Source: an uncultured Ruminococcus sp.
GTDB lineage: Bacteria; Bacillota; Clostridia; Oscillospirales; Acutalibacteraceae
Direction of reading: 5' to 3'
DNA: 64,000 bases
Assembly: GCA_902785365.1 (NCBI GenBank)
Contig: CACZYC010000009.1
Location: forward strand, 1 to 64,000
Position 1 is the first letter of the stretch. The number at the start of each line of letters is the position of its first letter. This document shows, in pieces, positions 1 through 8,652 of the stretch. Under the pieces are notes generated by a model, which did not search any database, had not been told where the DNA came from, and was given only the letters and a program-made list of their open reading frames with translations. The position numbers were made by a program, and so were the translations under genes.

Positions 1-90
1 AGCACTGTCCTTTAACTCCTTATTTTTGCACAGCGCTTTTGCTCCCTTAATCCGCCACTGGCGGCGGGAGCAACGCTACCCGATTGTATC
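1..90 (-). repeat. Intergenic repeat with CCGCCACTGGCGG hairpin, cut by window edge
   Basis: This is the reverse complement of the repeat found in tandem at 16175-16459: the hairpin CCGCCACTGGCGG followed by GGGAGCAACGCTACCCGATT. The rest of 91-387 holds no convincing gene. It contains GGGGAGCTGCTC-type inverted segments and, at about 325-402, a copy of the TAGTTCGGGAACTAAAC...GTTCTCGACATTCACT element that also occurs at 4070, 18374 and 46447. Open frames here are not conserved-looking and overlap the repeats. Confidence 0.7.
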
Positions 91-387
91 AATATGGATC
101 TAAACTGTTTATATTCGTAGGGGAGCTGCTCTGCCGCTCCCGACATACATTTCCTGACGTATACGCTTTTTCCCACCGTGGTACACGGACAATGGAGCGT
201 TCGGCGTTGCCGAAGGAAGATTGCATATGTGAACAATTAACGCAAGCAGGGGAGCGGCGTGAGCAGCTCCCCTACTGTTGTATTTAATAAAGTTTAATGC
301 TTACCGAGTTTATCCCTAACGATAAAAAATATAAATAGTTCGGGAACTAAACTAATGAATCAGTGGTATCTTTGTTCTCGACATTCA

Positions 388-2055
388 CTAATCACTAATA
401 GCTATCGGTTCTTGTGTGCCGTGTTTGTACGGAATACAGAACGCTACCGTTACGGCGTGGTCGCCCACACGCTCGAGGTTGGTGAGCAACTCAATAAAGA
501 TTGTGCCCGCCTCAGCGCTGCACGTTCCCTTGGACAGACGCTCGATGTGGTGTTGTCTGAACAGTTCGCAGTACTCGTCAATCTGATCCTCCGCCCTCAG
601 CACAGCCTCGGTGAGGTTGGGGTCCTTGCTTTGATGAGTGAACATATAGAAGCTGTCCTCAAGAATACCCTGTACGGTTTCGCACAGCACTCTGATTTCC
701 TTCAACGCGTCCTCGGTGAATACAGCCTCGCCGTTAATGAGCTGGCGCGCCGACTCACAGATGTTCTCGCTTCGGTCGCCGATACGTTCAAGGTCCTGTA
801 TAGCGTTGTACATCGCGCCCATAACCTTTCGGTCATAGTCCACAATATCAAGACCGTTAATTTTAACAATATACTTGGTGATTCCGTTTGTCAGCTTGTC
901 GACGGTTTTCTCGTTCTCCAGAACGCGGTCGATAGCTTTTTTGTCGCCGTTCAAGAGCGCCTCAAGCGCCATATCGAAGCTTGCTCTCGCAAGGCTCGCC
1001 AGTCGCGCGCACTCCTTTTCGGTCTGCTGAACCGCCATAGGAGGTGTGGTAAGAATACGGGGATCCAGATATACCGTAATTTCTTCCTCTTTTTCTTCCT
1101 TATCGGGAATAATCAGCTTGGTAAGCTTGATTAACGGATTTGAAAGCGGCAGGAACACTATCGTCCTCAGCACGTTGAACGCGATATGCACAGCCGAAAT
1201 CTGAGCCGCCGTACTGCCTCTGAGGAAAGGAATGCTCTGGCAGATATGCGTAACGGAAAACGGCGTCGCATCCAAAAGCAAAACGAAAACCGATGTCATA
1301 ATCGCCGCCAGAAGGCTCGTAAGGAAGTTACAGAAAGCAACCTGCTTACTCTCGCGGTTAGCGCCCGCTGCCGAGAGGAATACAGGCATACACGCGCCGA
1401 CGTTCATACCGAATATGATGTAGATACAGTTGTCAAGCGAAACTACGCCGCTCATACCGAGCGCCATAAGAATACCAACGGAAGCGGAAGAGCTCTGGAT
1501 AATACCCGTAAAAATCATACCCGCGAGGAGTCCGAGGACGGGGCTTGACATACCCGAAACCATACTCGCGAACACGGGAGATTCCTTGAGAAAACCAAAA
1601 TTGGAGCTCATCATTGTCATACCCATAAAGAGTATGCCGAAGCCCGCGGCAATCTGACCGTAGTATTTGTAGTTGTTCTTCTTTGAGAAAGTGATAACAA
1701 GCGCGCCCGCAAAAGCAAACAAAGGCACAATAGCCTTGATGTCAATAGACAAAAGCAGCGATGTTACCGTTGTACCGATTTTAGAACCGAATAAGATTCC
1801 GACGCTCTGATATATGTCCATCAGTCCCGCGTTGACGAAACCGACAACCATCGCGTCCGTAGCCGACGAACTCTGTATAACCGCTGTTACCGCAACGCCG
1901 ACTATCATGGCGATAAACTTATTACTGGTAATCTTCTCGAGCAAAGTACGCAGCTTTGAACCCGCGGCGAGCTCCAAGCCTTCGCCCATTAGCTTCATAC
2001 CCAACAGGAAAAGTCCGAGGCCGCCCAAAACGCTTATAACGCTGAATATACTCAT
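388..2055 (-). CDS. Na/Pi cotransporter family protein with PhoU-like tail
   Basis: This is a membrane symporter of the NptA/PNaS family, predicted to import phosphate with sodium, with a cytoplasmic PhoU-like helical domain at the C terminus. The N-terminal 330 residues carry two inverted hydrophobic repeats, each with a Q-S-S-S motif (IQSSSATDA near residue 60 and IQSSSASVG near 190) typical of the sodium/phosphate sites. The tail from about residue 350 is helical with acidic pairs, as in PhoU. The start is placed at 2055 (MSIFSVISVLGG) because GGAGG lies 6 bases upstream; the longer frame to 2112 has no site. It stands alone on the minus strand. The substrate is inferred from the family. 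Confidence 0.9.
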   Translation of the reverse strand: MSIFSVISVLGGLGLFLLGMKLMGEGLELAAGSKLRTLLEKITSNKFIAMIVGVAVTAVIQSSSATDAMVVGFVNAGLMDIYQSVGILFGSKIGTTVTSLLLSIDIKAIVPLFAFAGALVITFSKKNNYKYYGQIAAGFGILFMGMTMMSSNFGFLKESPVFASMVSGMSSPVLGLLAGMIFTGIIQSSSASVGILMALGMSGVVSLDNCIYIIFGMNVGACMPVFLSAAGANRESKQVAFCNFLTSLLAAIMTSVFVLLLDATPFSVTHICQSIPFLRGSTAAQISAVHIAFNVLRTIVFLPLSNPLIKLTKLIIPDKEEKEEEITVYLDPRILTTPPMAVQQTEKECARLASLARASFDMALEALLNGDKKAIDRVLENEKTVDKLTNGITKYIVKINGLDIVDYDRKVMGAMYNAIQDLERIGDRSENICESARQLINGEAVFTEDALKEIRVLCETVQGILEDSFYMFTHQSKDPNLTEAVLRAEDQIDEYCELFRQHHIERLSKGTCSAEAGTIFIELLTNLERVGDHAVTVAFCIPYKHGTQEPIAISD

Positions 2056-2182
2056 AGTTTCCTCCACAAAAGGATAGAAAATGCGGCTGGAAAATGTGAC
2101 GAAAAATGTCAACTTCCACCATTACTATATTAATACATAGGTTCGCAATAAATATTCTTTAACAGAACTATAATAAAATTAT

Positions 2183-3934
2183 TTACCATTTTGTATCAGG
2201 CAATTCAGGGTCAACAAACAACGTTCTGTTGTTCACAAAAATCACCATTCCGGGCTTTGCGCCGTTGGGTTTTGAAACGTGCTTAACAAGTGTATAATCC
2301 ACCGCCACATTGGTGCTCTCTCGAGCCTTGCTGTGGTAAGCGGCTATCTTCGCGGCTTCAAGAAGTGATTTCTCGGGAACGTCTTTGCCCTCGGTTATGA
2401 GTATAGCGTGCGAGCCGGGGATGTCCTTTGTATGAAACCACAAATCGGACTTGCGCGCGGTTTTGAGCGTCAAGGTGTCGTTTTGCTTGTTGTTCCTGCC
2501 GACAAGAACCTTGAAGCCATCCGATGTGACGTATTCCAGCGGCGGCAGAACAGCGGGCTTTTTCTGAGCGGTTTTGGGACGTTTGATATATCCCTGTTCC
2601 ATAAACTCCAGGCGAATCTGGTTGAGCTCCTTTTCGCTTGTAACACGCGCCAAAGCGTCCGAAAGCGTGTCAAGGTACTCGAGCTCCTCCTCCGCCTTTT
2701 TTATCTGAACCGTAAGAACCTGCTCGGCGGTTTTTGCCCTGTTGTAGTCCTTATAAAACTTCTGAGCGTTCTGCGCGGGAGAAATCGCGGGATTGAGCTT
2801 TATTGTAAGCTCGGCGTTGTTCTCGTCATAGTAGTTTTCAACGGTGACGCTCCGCGCTCCTCTCTCCACTCTGTACAGGTTCGCCTGAAGTAAATCGCCC
2901 TTTATTCTGAGCTGTTCCCTGTTCTCACAGGCGGCGAGCTCACGGCGCTGGGCGTTGATTTTATTTGTCGTGCGGTTAATAAGGTTGGTAAGCGTGCGCG
3001 TAAGGTCAGCCGATTTCACACGCATACGGTCGGCGCTGTCGCGCTCGGCGTAGTAACTGTCCAAAAGCTTGCAAAAGCTCTCCCTCTGCCCTGTTTCGCA
3101 CAGACTGCCGTATTGATTTATTTCTATAAAAGAAATATCAAAAGGTCTTTTCTCACCTTTATGGTAGAGCATAAGCGGTTTCCCCGAACACGTGAGGAGC
3201 AAATCGGAAAGGCTCTCAAGCTCGGTTTTTAATCTGTCCTTATCTTCCGCCGAGAGGGTTTTGTTGCTCGCGGTTTTGCCGCCGAGAACCTTGTGCTCCA
3301 CTTCCCTGCAAATCACGGGAGAAACACCCTCCACGGCGCTCAGAATCGCCTTGTTAAGCGGTTTTTCGTCGGGAGTATCTATTATCTTGTCTACAACTTT
3401 TTGGCTGTCGGAGAGCAGGATATTGAGCTTATCCTGTTTTTCGGGAAGCTCATATTTAAGGTTCGGGAGCACGACGCGTCGGCTGGACATAGTGATATCC
3501 ACTCGCTTGAGCGCGTCGATGATAATGTCATTTTCATCAACAAAAATCACGTTGCTGTACTTGCCCATAATCTCGACAACAAGGGTGAGCATAACCTTGT
3601 CGCCCAGCTCGTTGGAGCACTCAAAATCAAAGAAAAGTATTCTGTCAAGTCCCGACTGGCGGATGTCGGTCAGCTTTCCGCCGCCCAGTCGTTTTCGCAT
3701 AAGCATACAGAGCATTGGCGGTTGGGCGGGATTTTCCACACTGTACTCGGTGAAATTCACGCGCGGAGAATTAGCCCTTGTGGAAACAAGCAGCTTTTTG
3801 TTGCCTTCCTTTGTGCGAAGGTGTATTAAAATTTCGTCGCGGTTCGGCTGATAAATCTGATATACGCGCGCGCCGAGAGCTGTTTCCTTCAGTTCGCGGA
3901 CAACGTGACGCAGCATCATACCGTCAAGAGCCAT
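2183..3934 (-). CDS. rqcH: RqcH (Rqc2/NFACT family) ribosome quality-control protein
   Basis: This is the bacterial Rqc2 homolog, which binds obstructed 50S subunits carrying peptidyl-tRNA and drives C-terminal alanine tailing. It was formerly annotated as a fibronectin-binding protein. The 583 residues show an N-terminal NFACT-N domain (MALDGMMLRHVVREL), the Asp-Arg pair in SGLDRILFF that is essential in B. subtilis RqcH, a central helical and coiled-coil region (about 270-430) and a C-terminal NFACT-R domain with DLWFHTKDIPGSHAI. The start has GGAGGTGAAATCAT directly before ATG. Length and domain order are normal for the family. Confidence 0.93.
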   Translation of the reverse strand: MALDGMMLRHVVRELKETALGARVYQIYQPNRDEILIHLRTKEGNKKLLVSTRANSPRVNFTEYSVENPAQPPMLCMLMRKRLGGGKLTDIRQSGLDRILFFDFECSNELGDKVMLTLVVEIMGKYSNVIFVDENDIIIDALKRVDITMSSRRVVLPNLKYELPEKQDKLNILLSDSQKVVDKIIDTPDEKPLNKAILSAVEGVSPVICREVEHKVLGGKTASNKTLSAEDKDRLKTELESLSDLLLTCSGKPLMLYHKGEKRPFDISFIEINQYGSLCETGQRESFCKLLDSYYAERDSADRMRVKSADLTRTLTNLINRTTNKINAQRRELAACENREQLRIKGDLLQANLYRVERGARSVTVENYYDENNAELTIKLNPAISPAQNAQKFYKDYNRAKTAEQVLTVQIKKAEEELEYLDTLSDALARVTSEKELNQIRLEFMEQGYIKRPKTAQKKPAVLPPLEYVTSDGFKVLVGRNNKQNDTLTLKTARKSDLWFHTKDIPGSHAILITEGKDVPEKSLLEAAKIAAYHSKARESTNVAVDYTLVKHVSKPNGAKPGMVIFVNNRTLFVDPELPDTKW

Positions 3935-4157
3935 ATGATTTCACCTCCGGTGAAACAGTATTCAGTATTCAGTGGTCAGTGGTCAGTGAAGGGCGGGACA
4001 CCCGCACCCGATTCATATTGACAGTCGCTATCCACTAACCGCTAAACGCTGATAAAAAGTATTAGATGATTATAAATAGTTCGGGAATTAAACTTTTGAA
4101 TTAGTAGTCTTTTTGTTCTCGACATTCACTGACCACTAATCACTGACTACTGATAAC
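3935..4157. repeat. Intergenic CAGTGGTCAGT tandem and GTTCTCGACATTCACT element
   Basis: No gene is visible here. Variable CAGTGGT/CAGTATT heptamers lie at 3960-3990 and again at 4124-4156. Between them is a copy of the AT-rich element TAGTTCGGGAATTAAAC...GTTCTCGACATTCACT. The same two components neighbour each other at about 330-405, 18318-18436 and 46410-46506, so they behave as a composite intergenic repeat. Confidence 0.75.
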
Positions 4158-4640
4158 TCATTTATGATACTTCCCGTTATTGTTTATCTCAAACGCGCGG
4201 TAAATCTGCTCGCAGAGCACCACGCGCGCCATCTGGTGAGGGAACGTCATTCTGCTCATAGAGAGCTTGAAATCCGACCTTCTTTTGACCTCGTCGGACA
4301 GTCCCCAGCTTCCGCCGATGATAAAATCAACGCTGCTTATTCCGCCGAGACTGATATCCTCAAGCTTATCGGCAAGCTCGGGAGAGCTTATCAGCTTTCC
4401 CTCAATGCACATCGAAATCACATATGAGCCCTTGCTCAATGCCGCGAGCACACGCTTGCCCTCCGCGTTCAGAATAGCGTTAATCTGTGACGGGTTGGGG
4501 TTCTGATAGGTCTTTTCCTCGTCCAGCTCAACTATGTTGAAACGGCAAAACGCCGACAGCCGTTTTTTGTACTCGGCTATCGCGTCTGTCCAGTATTTTT
4601 CTTTAATTTTTCCAATACAAATAATATTAACAGTAAGCAT
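4158..4640 (-). CDS. rlmH: 23S rRNA (pseudouridine(1915)-N(3))-methyltransferase RlmH
   Basis: This is an SPOUT-class methyltransferase that methylates pseudouridine 1915 in helix 69 of 23S rRNA using SAM. The 160-residue product has the family length. It contains the SAM-knot signature FIIGGSWGLSDEV near residue 107 and the C-terminal MTFPHQMARVVLCEQIYRA segment ending in KYHK, which is diagnostic for RlmH. It lies 6 bases downstream of the metallo-hydrolase gene and is probably cotranscribed with it, an arrangement frequent in Firmicutes. Confidence 0.96.
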   Translation of the reverse strand: MLTVNIICIGKIKEKYWTDAIAEYKKRLSAFCRFNIVELDEEKTYQNPNPSQINAILNAEGKRVLAALSKGSYVISMCIEGKLISSPELADKLEDISLGGISSVDFIIGGSWGLSDEVKRRSDFKLSMSRMTFPHQMARVVLCEQIYRAFEINNNGKYHK

Positions 4641-4646
4641 AATTTA

Positions 4647-5435
4647 TTAAAACAAAATAGATTTTCCGCTGCATACAGCGGGAACGTCCGAAAGCGTGTA
4701 GTCCAAATCCTGTTTCATCCCCACGGAACGAAGCATATCAACGCTCGTGTTCACCGCGAGCGCGGGACGGTTGTTGTTCTCGGAGATATGCCCGAGCATA
4801 ATGCGGAAAACTCCGCACCTTATAAAATCCGCGAGCTCCGCGGCGCACGCCTCGTTGCTGAGATGTCCTTTGTCCGAGAGTATACGCGCCTTTACGTTGG
4901 GCGGATAAGAACCGTTTTTCAGCATATTTATGTCATGATTTGATTCCACCACGGCAAAGTCGCCGGAACGTATTAAATCTCTTACGCTGTCAGTCATAAC
5001 ACCGAGGTCGGTCGCTATGGACGCGCGTCTGTCGTCGGCGGTAATCACTTGAAAAATACAGCTCTCCCTCGCGTCGTGGGAGGTATCACAGCGTATTATG
5101 CGCATATTTCCGATATCAACGGTATCGCTGATAACTTCACAATCATTATCGGGAGAGATAAAACCTTTTTCAGCCATAGCGGACAGTGTACCCTCGCTGG
5201 CGTAAATCTTCAGACCGTGCCGTTTCGCGAACACACGCAGGGCGCTGCAATGGTCCACGTGCTCGTGGGTGACGAACACCGCGGCTATTGACTTGGGGTT
5301 AATGGAGCAATATTCCAGAGCTTCGTCAAGCTGTTTTGCCGACCTGCCCGCGTCGATCAGAACACCCTCGCCCGAGGAACCGACAAAATAACTGTTGCCC
5401 TTGCTGCCCGAAAACAGCGGCACAACCTTAGCCAC
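4647..5435 (-). CDS. MBL-fold metallo-hydrolase, WalJ/YycJ type
   Basis: This is a metallo-beta-lactamase-fold hydrolase of the YycJ/WalJ group, implicated in cell-wall or nucleic-acid metabolism. The zinc ligand motif HEHVDHC is clear, preceded by LFSGSKGNSYFVG and ILIDAG-type strands. Later ligands appear as ESNHD and the LGHISENN segment. A GTG at 5435 is preferred as start because AAGGAGAG lies 8 bases before it; the GTG at 5453 would place that site inside the gene. The gene precedes rlmH. The exact substrate is unknown. Confidence 0.85.
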   Translation of the reverse strand: MAKVVPLFSGSKGNSYFVGSSGEGVLIDAGRSAKQLDEALEYCSINPKSIAAVFVTHEHVDHCSALRVFAKRHGLKIYASEGTLSAMAEKGFISPDNDCEVISDTVDIGNMRIIRCDTSHDARESCIFQVITADDRRASIATDLGVMTDSVRDLIRSGDFAVVESNHDINMLKNGSYPPNVKARILSDKGHLSNEACAAELADFIRCGVFRIMLGHISENNNRPALAVNTSVDMLRSVGMKQDLDYTLSDVPAVCSGKSILF

Positions 5436-5453
5436 GGCAATCTCTCCTTCCAC

Positions 5454-5804
5454 AAATTATTCCAATATAATTATAGCACAAAGATATGAAAAAGGGAATA
5501 GTTTATATTAATAGCGGTCAGCAGTCAGTAATCGGTGGTCAGTGAATGTCGAGAACAAAACAATACTGTCATCCTGAGCATTTTCTTCTGTCATCCTGAG
5601 CGTAAGCGAAGGATCTTTAAGATTCTTCGTCGCTTTGCTCCTCAGAATGACACATAACAGAAGAAAGCCTTAGGCTCAACGCTGAACCTAAGACTTAAAT
5701 TAGTTTATATCATTATTAATACAGTCGTGACACGAAGTTCTCGGAAGATGAAATGTTTCTACCCGACAACAACTGTCCACTGAAAACTGAACAGTGACCA
5801 CTGC
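5454..5804. repeat. Repeat-filled intergenic region (ATCCTGAGC and AAGTCTTAGG repeats)
   Basis: Three repeat types sit side by side: CAGTAATC/CAGTGGTCAGT heptamers (about 5519-5545), an inverted TCATCCTGAGC...CTCAGAATGACA repeat (5568-5660) and an AGCCTTAGGCTC...GAACCTAAGACTT hairpin (about 5664-5700). The last two recur in the same order at 16022-16162. No coding sequence is supported. Confidence 0.75.
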
Positions 5805-7103
5805 TTACGCTCTCAAGCTGTTCTCTCCGCTGTGATCCTCGTAGTAAACCTTTCTGATATCGGCGCCGAGGTTTGTGAGCTTCTCAACGATGTCCTCGTA
5901 ACCTCTTTCGATATACTGGATTGAGCTTACCTCTGTTGTACCGTCAGCGCAAAGTCCCGCGATAATCATAGCCGCGCCCGCTCTGAGGTCGGAAGCCTTA
6001 ACGGGAGCCGCCGAAAGACGCGAACCGCCTTCGATAATGGCAAGTCTGCCCTCTACCGAAATGTGAGCGCCCATAAGTGTGAGCTCGGAAACATACTGAT
6101 AGCGGTTATCCCAAACGCTCTCGTTGATGATACTTGTACCCTCAACTGTTGTGAGCAGAACAGCGAACTGGGGCTGGCAGTCGGTGGGGAATCCGGGATG
6201 AGGCATAGTCTTGACGTTACAGCGTGTAAGAGGACGCTTTGTGGCGTCAACAAGAACAGCCTCGTCAAACTCCTTAATCTCACAGCCGATTTCACGAAGC
6301 TTAGCCGTGATTGACTCGAGATGCTTGGGAGTTACGTTCTTAACAAGCACTCTGCCCCTTGTAGCGGCAGCAGCGCACATATAAGTACCCGCCTCAATCT
6401 GGTCGGGAATAATTGAATAGCTAACGCCGTGGAGGAAGTCCACACCACGGATTTTAATTGTATCGGTACCCGCGCCTCTGATCTGCGCGCCCATAGAGTT
6501 GAGGAAGTTCGCGAGGTCAACTATATGCGGCTCTTTGGCGGCGTTCTCGATAATTGTCTGCCCCTCAGCCTTAACGGCGGCGAGCATAATATTGATAGTA
6601 GCGCCTACCGAAGCAAAGTCGAGGTAGATGTGATTACCCTTGAGCCTGTAGTCGCTGTGAACATCAATGATAGCGCCGTTAACAAGCTCGTGACGAGCTC
6701 CCATAGCGGCAAAACCCTTAAGGTGCAAATCGATAGGACGCGCGCCGAAATTACAGCCGCCGGGGAGACAAACTCTTGCGCTGTGACTTCTGCCCAAAAG
6801 CGCGCCCAAAAGGTAGTACGACGCGCGCATTCCGCGGACAAGGTCCGAAGTCGCGCTCGTAGTTTCGATTCCCTTAGGGTCAATATATAAGGTACTTTTA
6901 TTTATTCTTTTTACTTCAGCGCCCATCTCCTGAAGGATACGACCAATCAGAGTAACGTCGCTGATATTAGGTATATTTTCTATGCGGCAAGGCTCGTCAC
7001 AAAGTACGACAGCGGGAATAATAGCAACCGCGGCATTCTTCGCGCCGCTGATGGCAACATCGCCGTCAAGCGCCCTGCCTCCGTTTATTACAAATTTTTC
7101 CAA
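5805..7103 (-). CDS. murA: UDP-N-acetylglucosamine 1-carboxyvinyltransferase MurA
   Basis: This enzyme catalyses the first committed step of peptidoglycan synthesis, transferring enolpyruvate from PEP to UDP-GlcNAc in the cytoplasm. The protein begins FVINGGRALDGDVAISGAK and has the catalytic cysteine loop LPGGCNFGARP, so it is of the fosfomycin-sensitive Cys type. It also has the PHPGFPTD motif and the C-terminal RGYEDIVEKL segment. Length is normal. Two TTG codons could start it; the one at 7103 is preferred because GGAGTG lies about 9 bases upstream. The 5' region to 7500 is AT-rich without recognisable genes. Confidence 0.96.
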   Translation of the reverse strand: MEKFVINGGRALDGDVAISGAKNAAVAIIPAVVLCDEPCRIENIPNISDVTLIGRILQEMGAEVKRINKSTLYIDPKGIETTSATSDLVRGMRASYYLLGALLGRSHSARVCLPGGCNFGARPIDLHLKGFAAMGARHELVNGAIIDVHSDYRLKGNHIYLDFASVGATINIMLAAVKAEGQTIIENAAKEPHIVDLANFLNSMGAQIRGAGTDTIKIRGVDFLHGVSYSIIPDQIEAGTYMCAAAATRGRVLVKNVTPKHLESITAKLREIGCEIKEFDEAVLVDATKRPLTRCNVKTMPHPGFPTDCQPQFAVLLTTVEGTSIINESVWDNRYQYVSELTLMGAHISVEGRLAIIEGGSRLSAAPVKASDLRAGAAMIIAGLCADGTTEVSSIQYIERGYEDIVEKLTNLGADIRKVYYEDHSGENSLRA

Positions 7104-7118
7104 CGTGGCACACTCCAA

Positions 7119-7510
7119 AATTAAACTGAATAATAGTTAATTACTTATATTAGTTTATCATTTACCTTCCTGATTATGATTTAATACCGCAACATTCTAT
7201 AATGTTACAAAAATGTAAAAAATCACAACCTGTTGTGGCGTCGCACATATATCACCACAATTTCATCCACAAAAATAATACCCTATAATATAATCAAAGT
7301 CAAGACGTTTTCAGAAAATGTAACCTAAATTTGGTAATCTTGTATGAGATTTGTCAGCAGACTGTAATATTTATTCCGATAATGACTAAATAGGTTAAAA
7401 GGGTGTTATTTTTTCCTAAAAAGAATTAAAAATATGACACATTTTTCCTTATTAGAAATAAAAGGAATCCTTTTTGTTTATTGAAAAAGCGATTTCAGAT
7501 AGAGCGTAAA
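7119..7510. other. AT-rich intergenic region upstream of murA
   Basis: No gene, RNA or repeat family was recognised in this stretch. It is AT-rich and presumably contains the murA promoter on the minus strand, but no convincing -35/-10 pair stands out. Confidence 0.5.
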
Positions 7511-7676
7511 GCCCTCCCTTGGGGGAGGGTGGACTTTTTGCCGTCTTGTCCGGCAAAAAGGTCGGGAGAGGGTCAACTTTAGAAATGCTCGTTTTATCAA
7601 ACGTTAGATTTAAATCTTTTATTAAGTGGACCCTCTTCAGTCTCGCTACGCTCGACAGCTTCCCCCAAGGGAAGCC
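7511..7676 (+). repeat. Nested-palindrome intergenic repeat, copy A
   Basis: Outer arms are GCCCTCCCTTGGGGGAGGG at the left and CTTCCCCCAAGGGAAGCC at the right. The inner arms are GGAGAGGGTCAACTTTAG and AAGTGGACCCTCTTC. The left variable hairpin is TTTTTGCCGtcttgtCCGGCAAAAA and the right one is GTCTCGCTACGCTCGAC. Five related copies occur in the window. A small open frame across it is incidental. Confidence 0.85.
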
Positions 7677-7700
7677 TTTTTTAAAAAAAATTTTTAAAAA

Positions 7701-7730
7701 ATTGCATTAAACAATGCAATTTTTTCTTTT
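7701..7730 (+). terminator. Hairpin with T-tract before the HTH gene
   Basis: ATTGCATT-AAAC-AATGCAAT is followed by TTTTTTCTTTTTTT. It looks like an intrinsic terminator shielding the HTH gene from upstream transcription. Confidence 0.55.
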
Positions 7731-7757
7731 TTTGCGGGAATAGTAGGAGGTGTTTTT

Positions 7758-8069
7758 TTGCAAAACACAAGTTTTCTTACCATTCCGTACAACATATTAA
7801 ACCTAAAGGGACTGACGCTGTCGGCAAAGATTTTGCTCGCCGAGATACTCAGCTTGTCTAAGCTTGAGGGACACTGCTACGCTTCAAACGCCTATCTCGC
7901 GGATAGACTGGGTCTGTCCTTGCCCACTGTTAAGAACGCGCTCAGGCAACTCAGAAAACATAAATACATTACTTCGGAAAGGCTCAGTTTTAATGAGCGT
8001 TTTATTTATCCCTCGAAGGATAAAATTTATACCAATGATAGTATAAAAATTATACCAAGGGTAGGCTAA
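7758..8069 (+). CDS. Helix-turn-helix protein, probably truncated by frameshift
   Basis: This is a DNA-binding protein of the winged-helix type seen in phage and plasmid replication initiators. The HTH lies in the segment ASNAYLADRLGLSLPTVKNA followed by LRQLRKHKYI. Translation from TTG at 7758 is supported by AGGAGGT 7 bases upstream. The frame ends at 8069, but a different frame continues to a TGA at 8209. That frame has an Asn-rich stretch encoded by AAT repeats, then the ending PSYDIEELMKIK, which resembles the usual C terminus of this family as I recall it. The gene is therefore likely frameshifted between about 8041 and 8069. The target is unknown. Confidence 0.65.
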   Translation: MQNTSFLTIPYNILNLKGLTLSAKILLAEILSLSKLEGHCYASNAYLADRLGLSLPTVKNALRQLRKHKYITSERLSFNERFIYPSKDKIYTNDSIKIIPRVG

Positions 8070-8419
8070 AATCTAGCCATAATAATAATAATAATATATA
8101 TAATAATAGTAATAATACTAATTATAAAGAGAGAGCGAACAGTAAAAGAGATTATTTTATGCCGTCAGAACCAAGCTATGACATTGAGGAGCTTATGAAA
8201 ATAAAATGATTGTCAGTTCTCAGTAATCAATGGGCTTCGCAGTTCTCAGTAATCAGTGGTCAGTGATCAGTTGTGGTCGGGACGGACAAATCGGATTAGC
8301 TTACACATCGGTTCCCGATTGTATCAATATAGATATAAACTAAATTAAAGTCTTAGGTTCTGCTGTGAGCTTAAGACTTTAATTTGTTTTCGAAAAAGTG
8401 ATTTTGGATGGAGTACAAA

Positions 8420-8580
8420 GCCCTCCCTTGGGGGAGGGTGGGCAATTCGCCCAAAGGCGAATTGGTCGGGAGAGGGTCAACTTTAGAAATGCTCGTTTTA
8501 TAAAATGTTAGATTAAATCTTTTATCAAATGGACCCTCTTCAGTCAGCGTAAGCGCTGACAGCTTCCCCCAAGGGAAGCC
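8420..8580 (+). repeat. Nested-palindrome intergenic repeat, copy B
   Basis: It has the same outer and inner arms as the copy at 7511. The variable hairpins are different but still pair: CAATTCGCCcaaaGGCGAATTG at the left and GTCAGCGtaaGCGCTGAC at the right. The stretch 8210-8419 before it holds CAGTAATCAGTGG heptamers and an AAGTCTTAGG hairpin (8351-8389) and no gene. Confidence 0.85.
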
Positions 8581-8615
8581 ATACTGACCACTGACCACTA
8601 ACTACTGACCACTAA

Positions 8616-8645
8616 AACAAAAAGGACTGCCTAAGCAGTCCTTTC
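8616..8645 (-). terminator. Terminator of the aromatic operon
   Basis: The palindrome AAAGGACTGCCTAAGCAGTCCTTT sits 8 bases past the acyltransferase stop. Read on the minus strand it is followed by TTTTGTTTT, an intrinsic terminator for the aroE-to-acyltransferase transcript. Confidence 0.8.
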
Positions 8646-8652
8646 AATACTA

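Noticed and set aside
5568..5660. Structured RNA gene in the ATCCTGAGC repeat
   Set aside because: It is a known type of dispersed intergenic inverted repeat and recurs at 16022; no promoter or terminator supports a dedicated RNA.
7519..7710. Small protein across the repeat at 7511
   Set aside because: It lies inside the palindromic repeat, and equivalent frames in other copies are broken or different.
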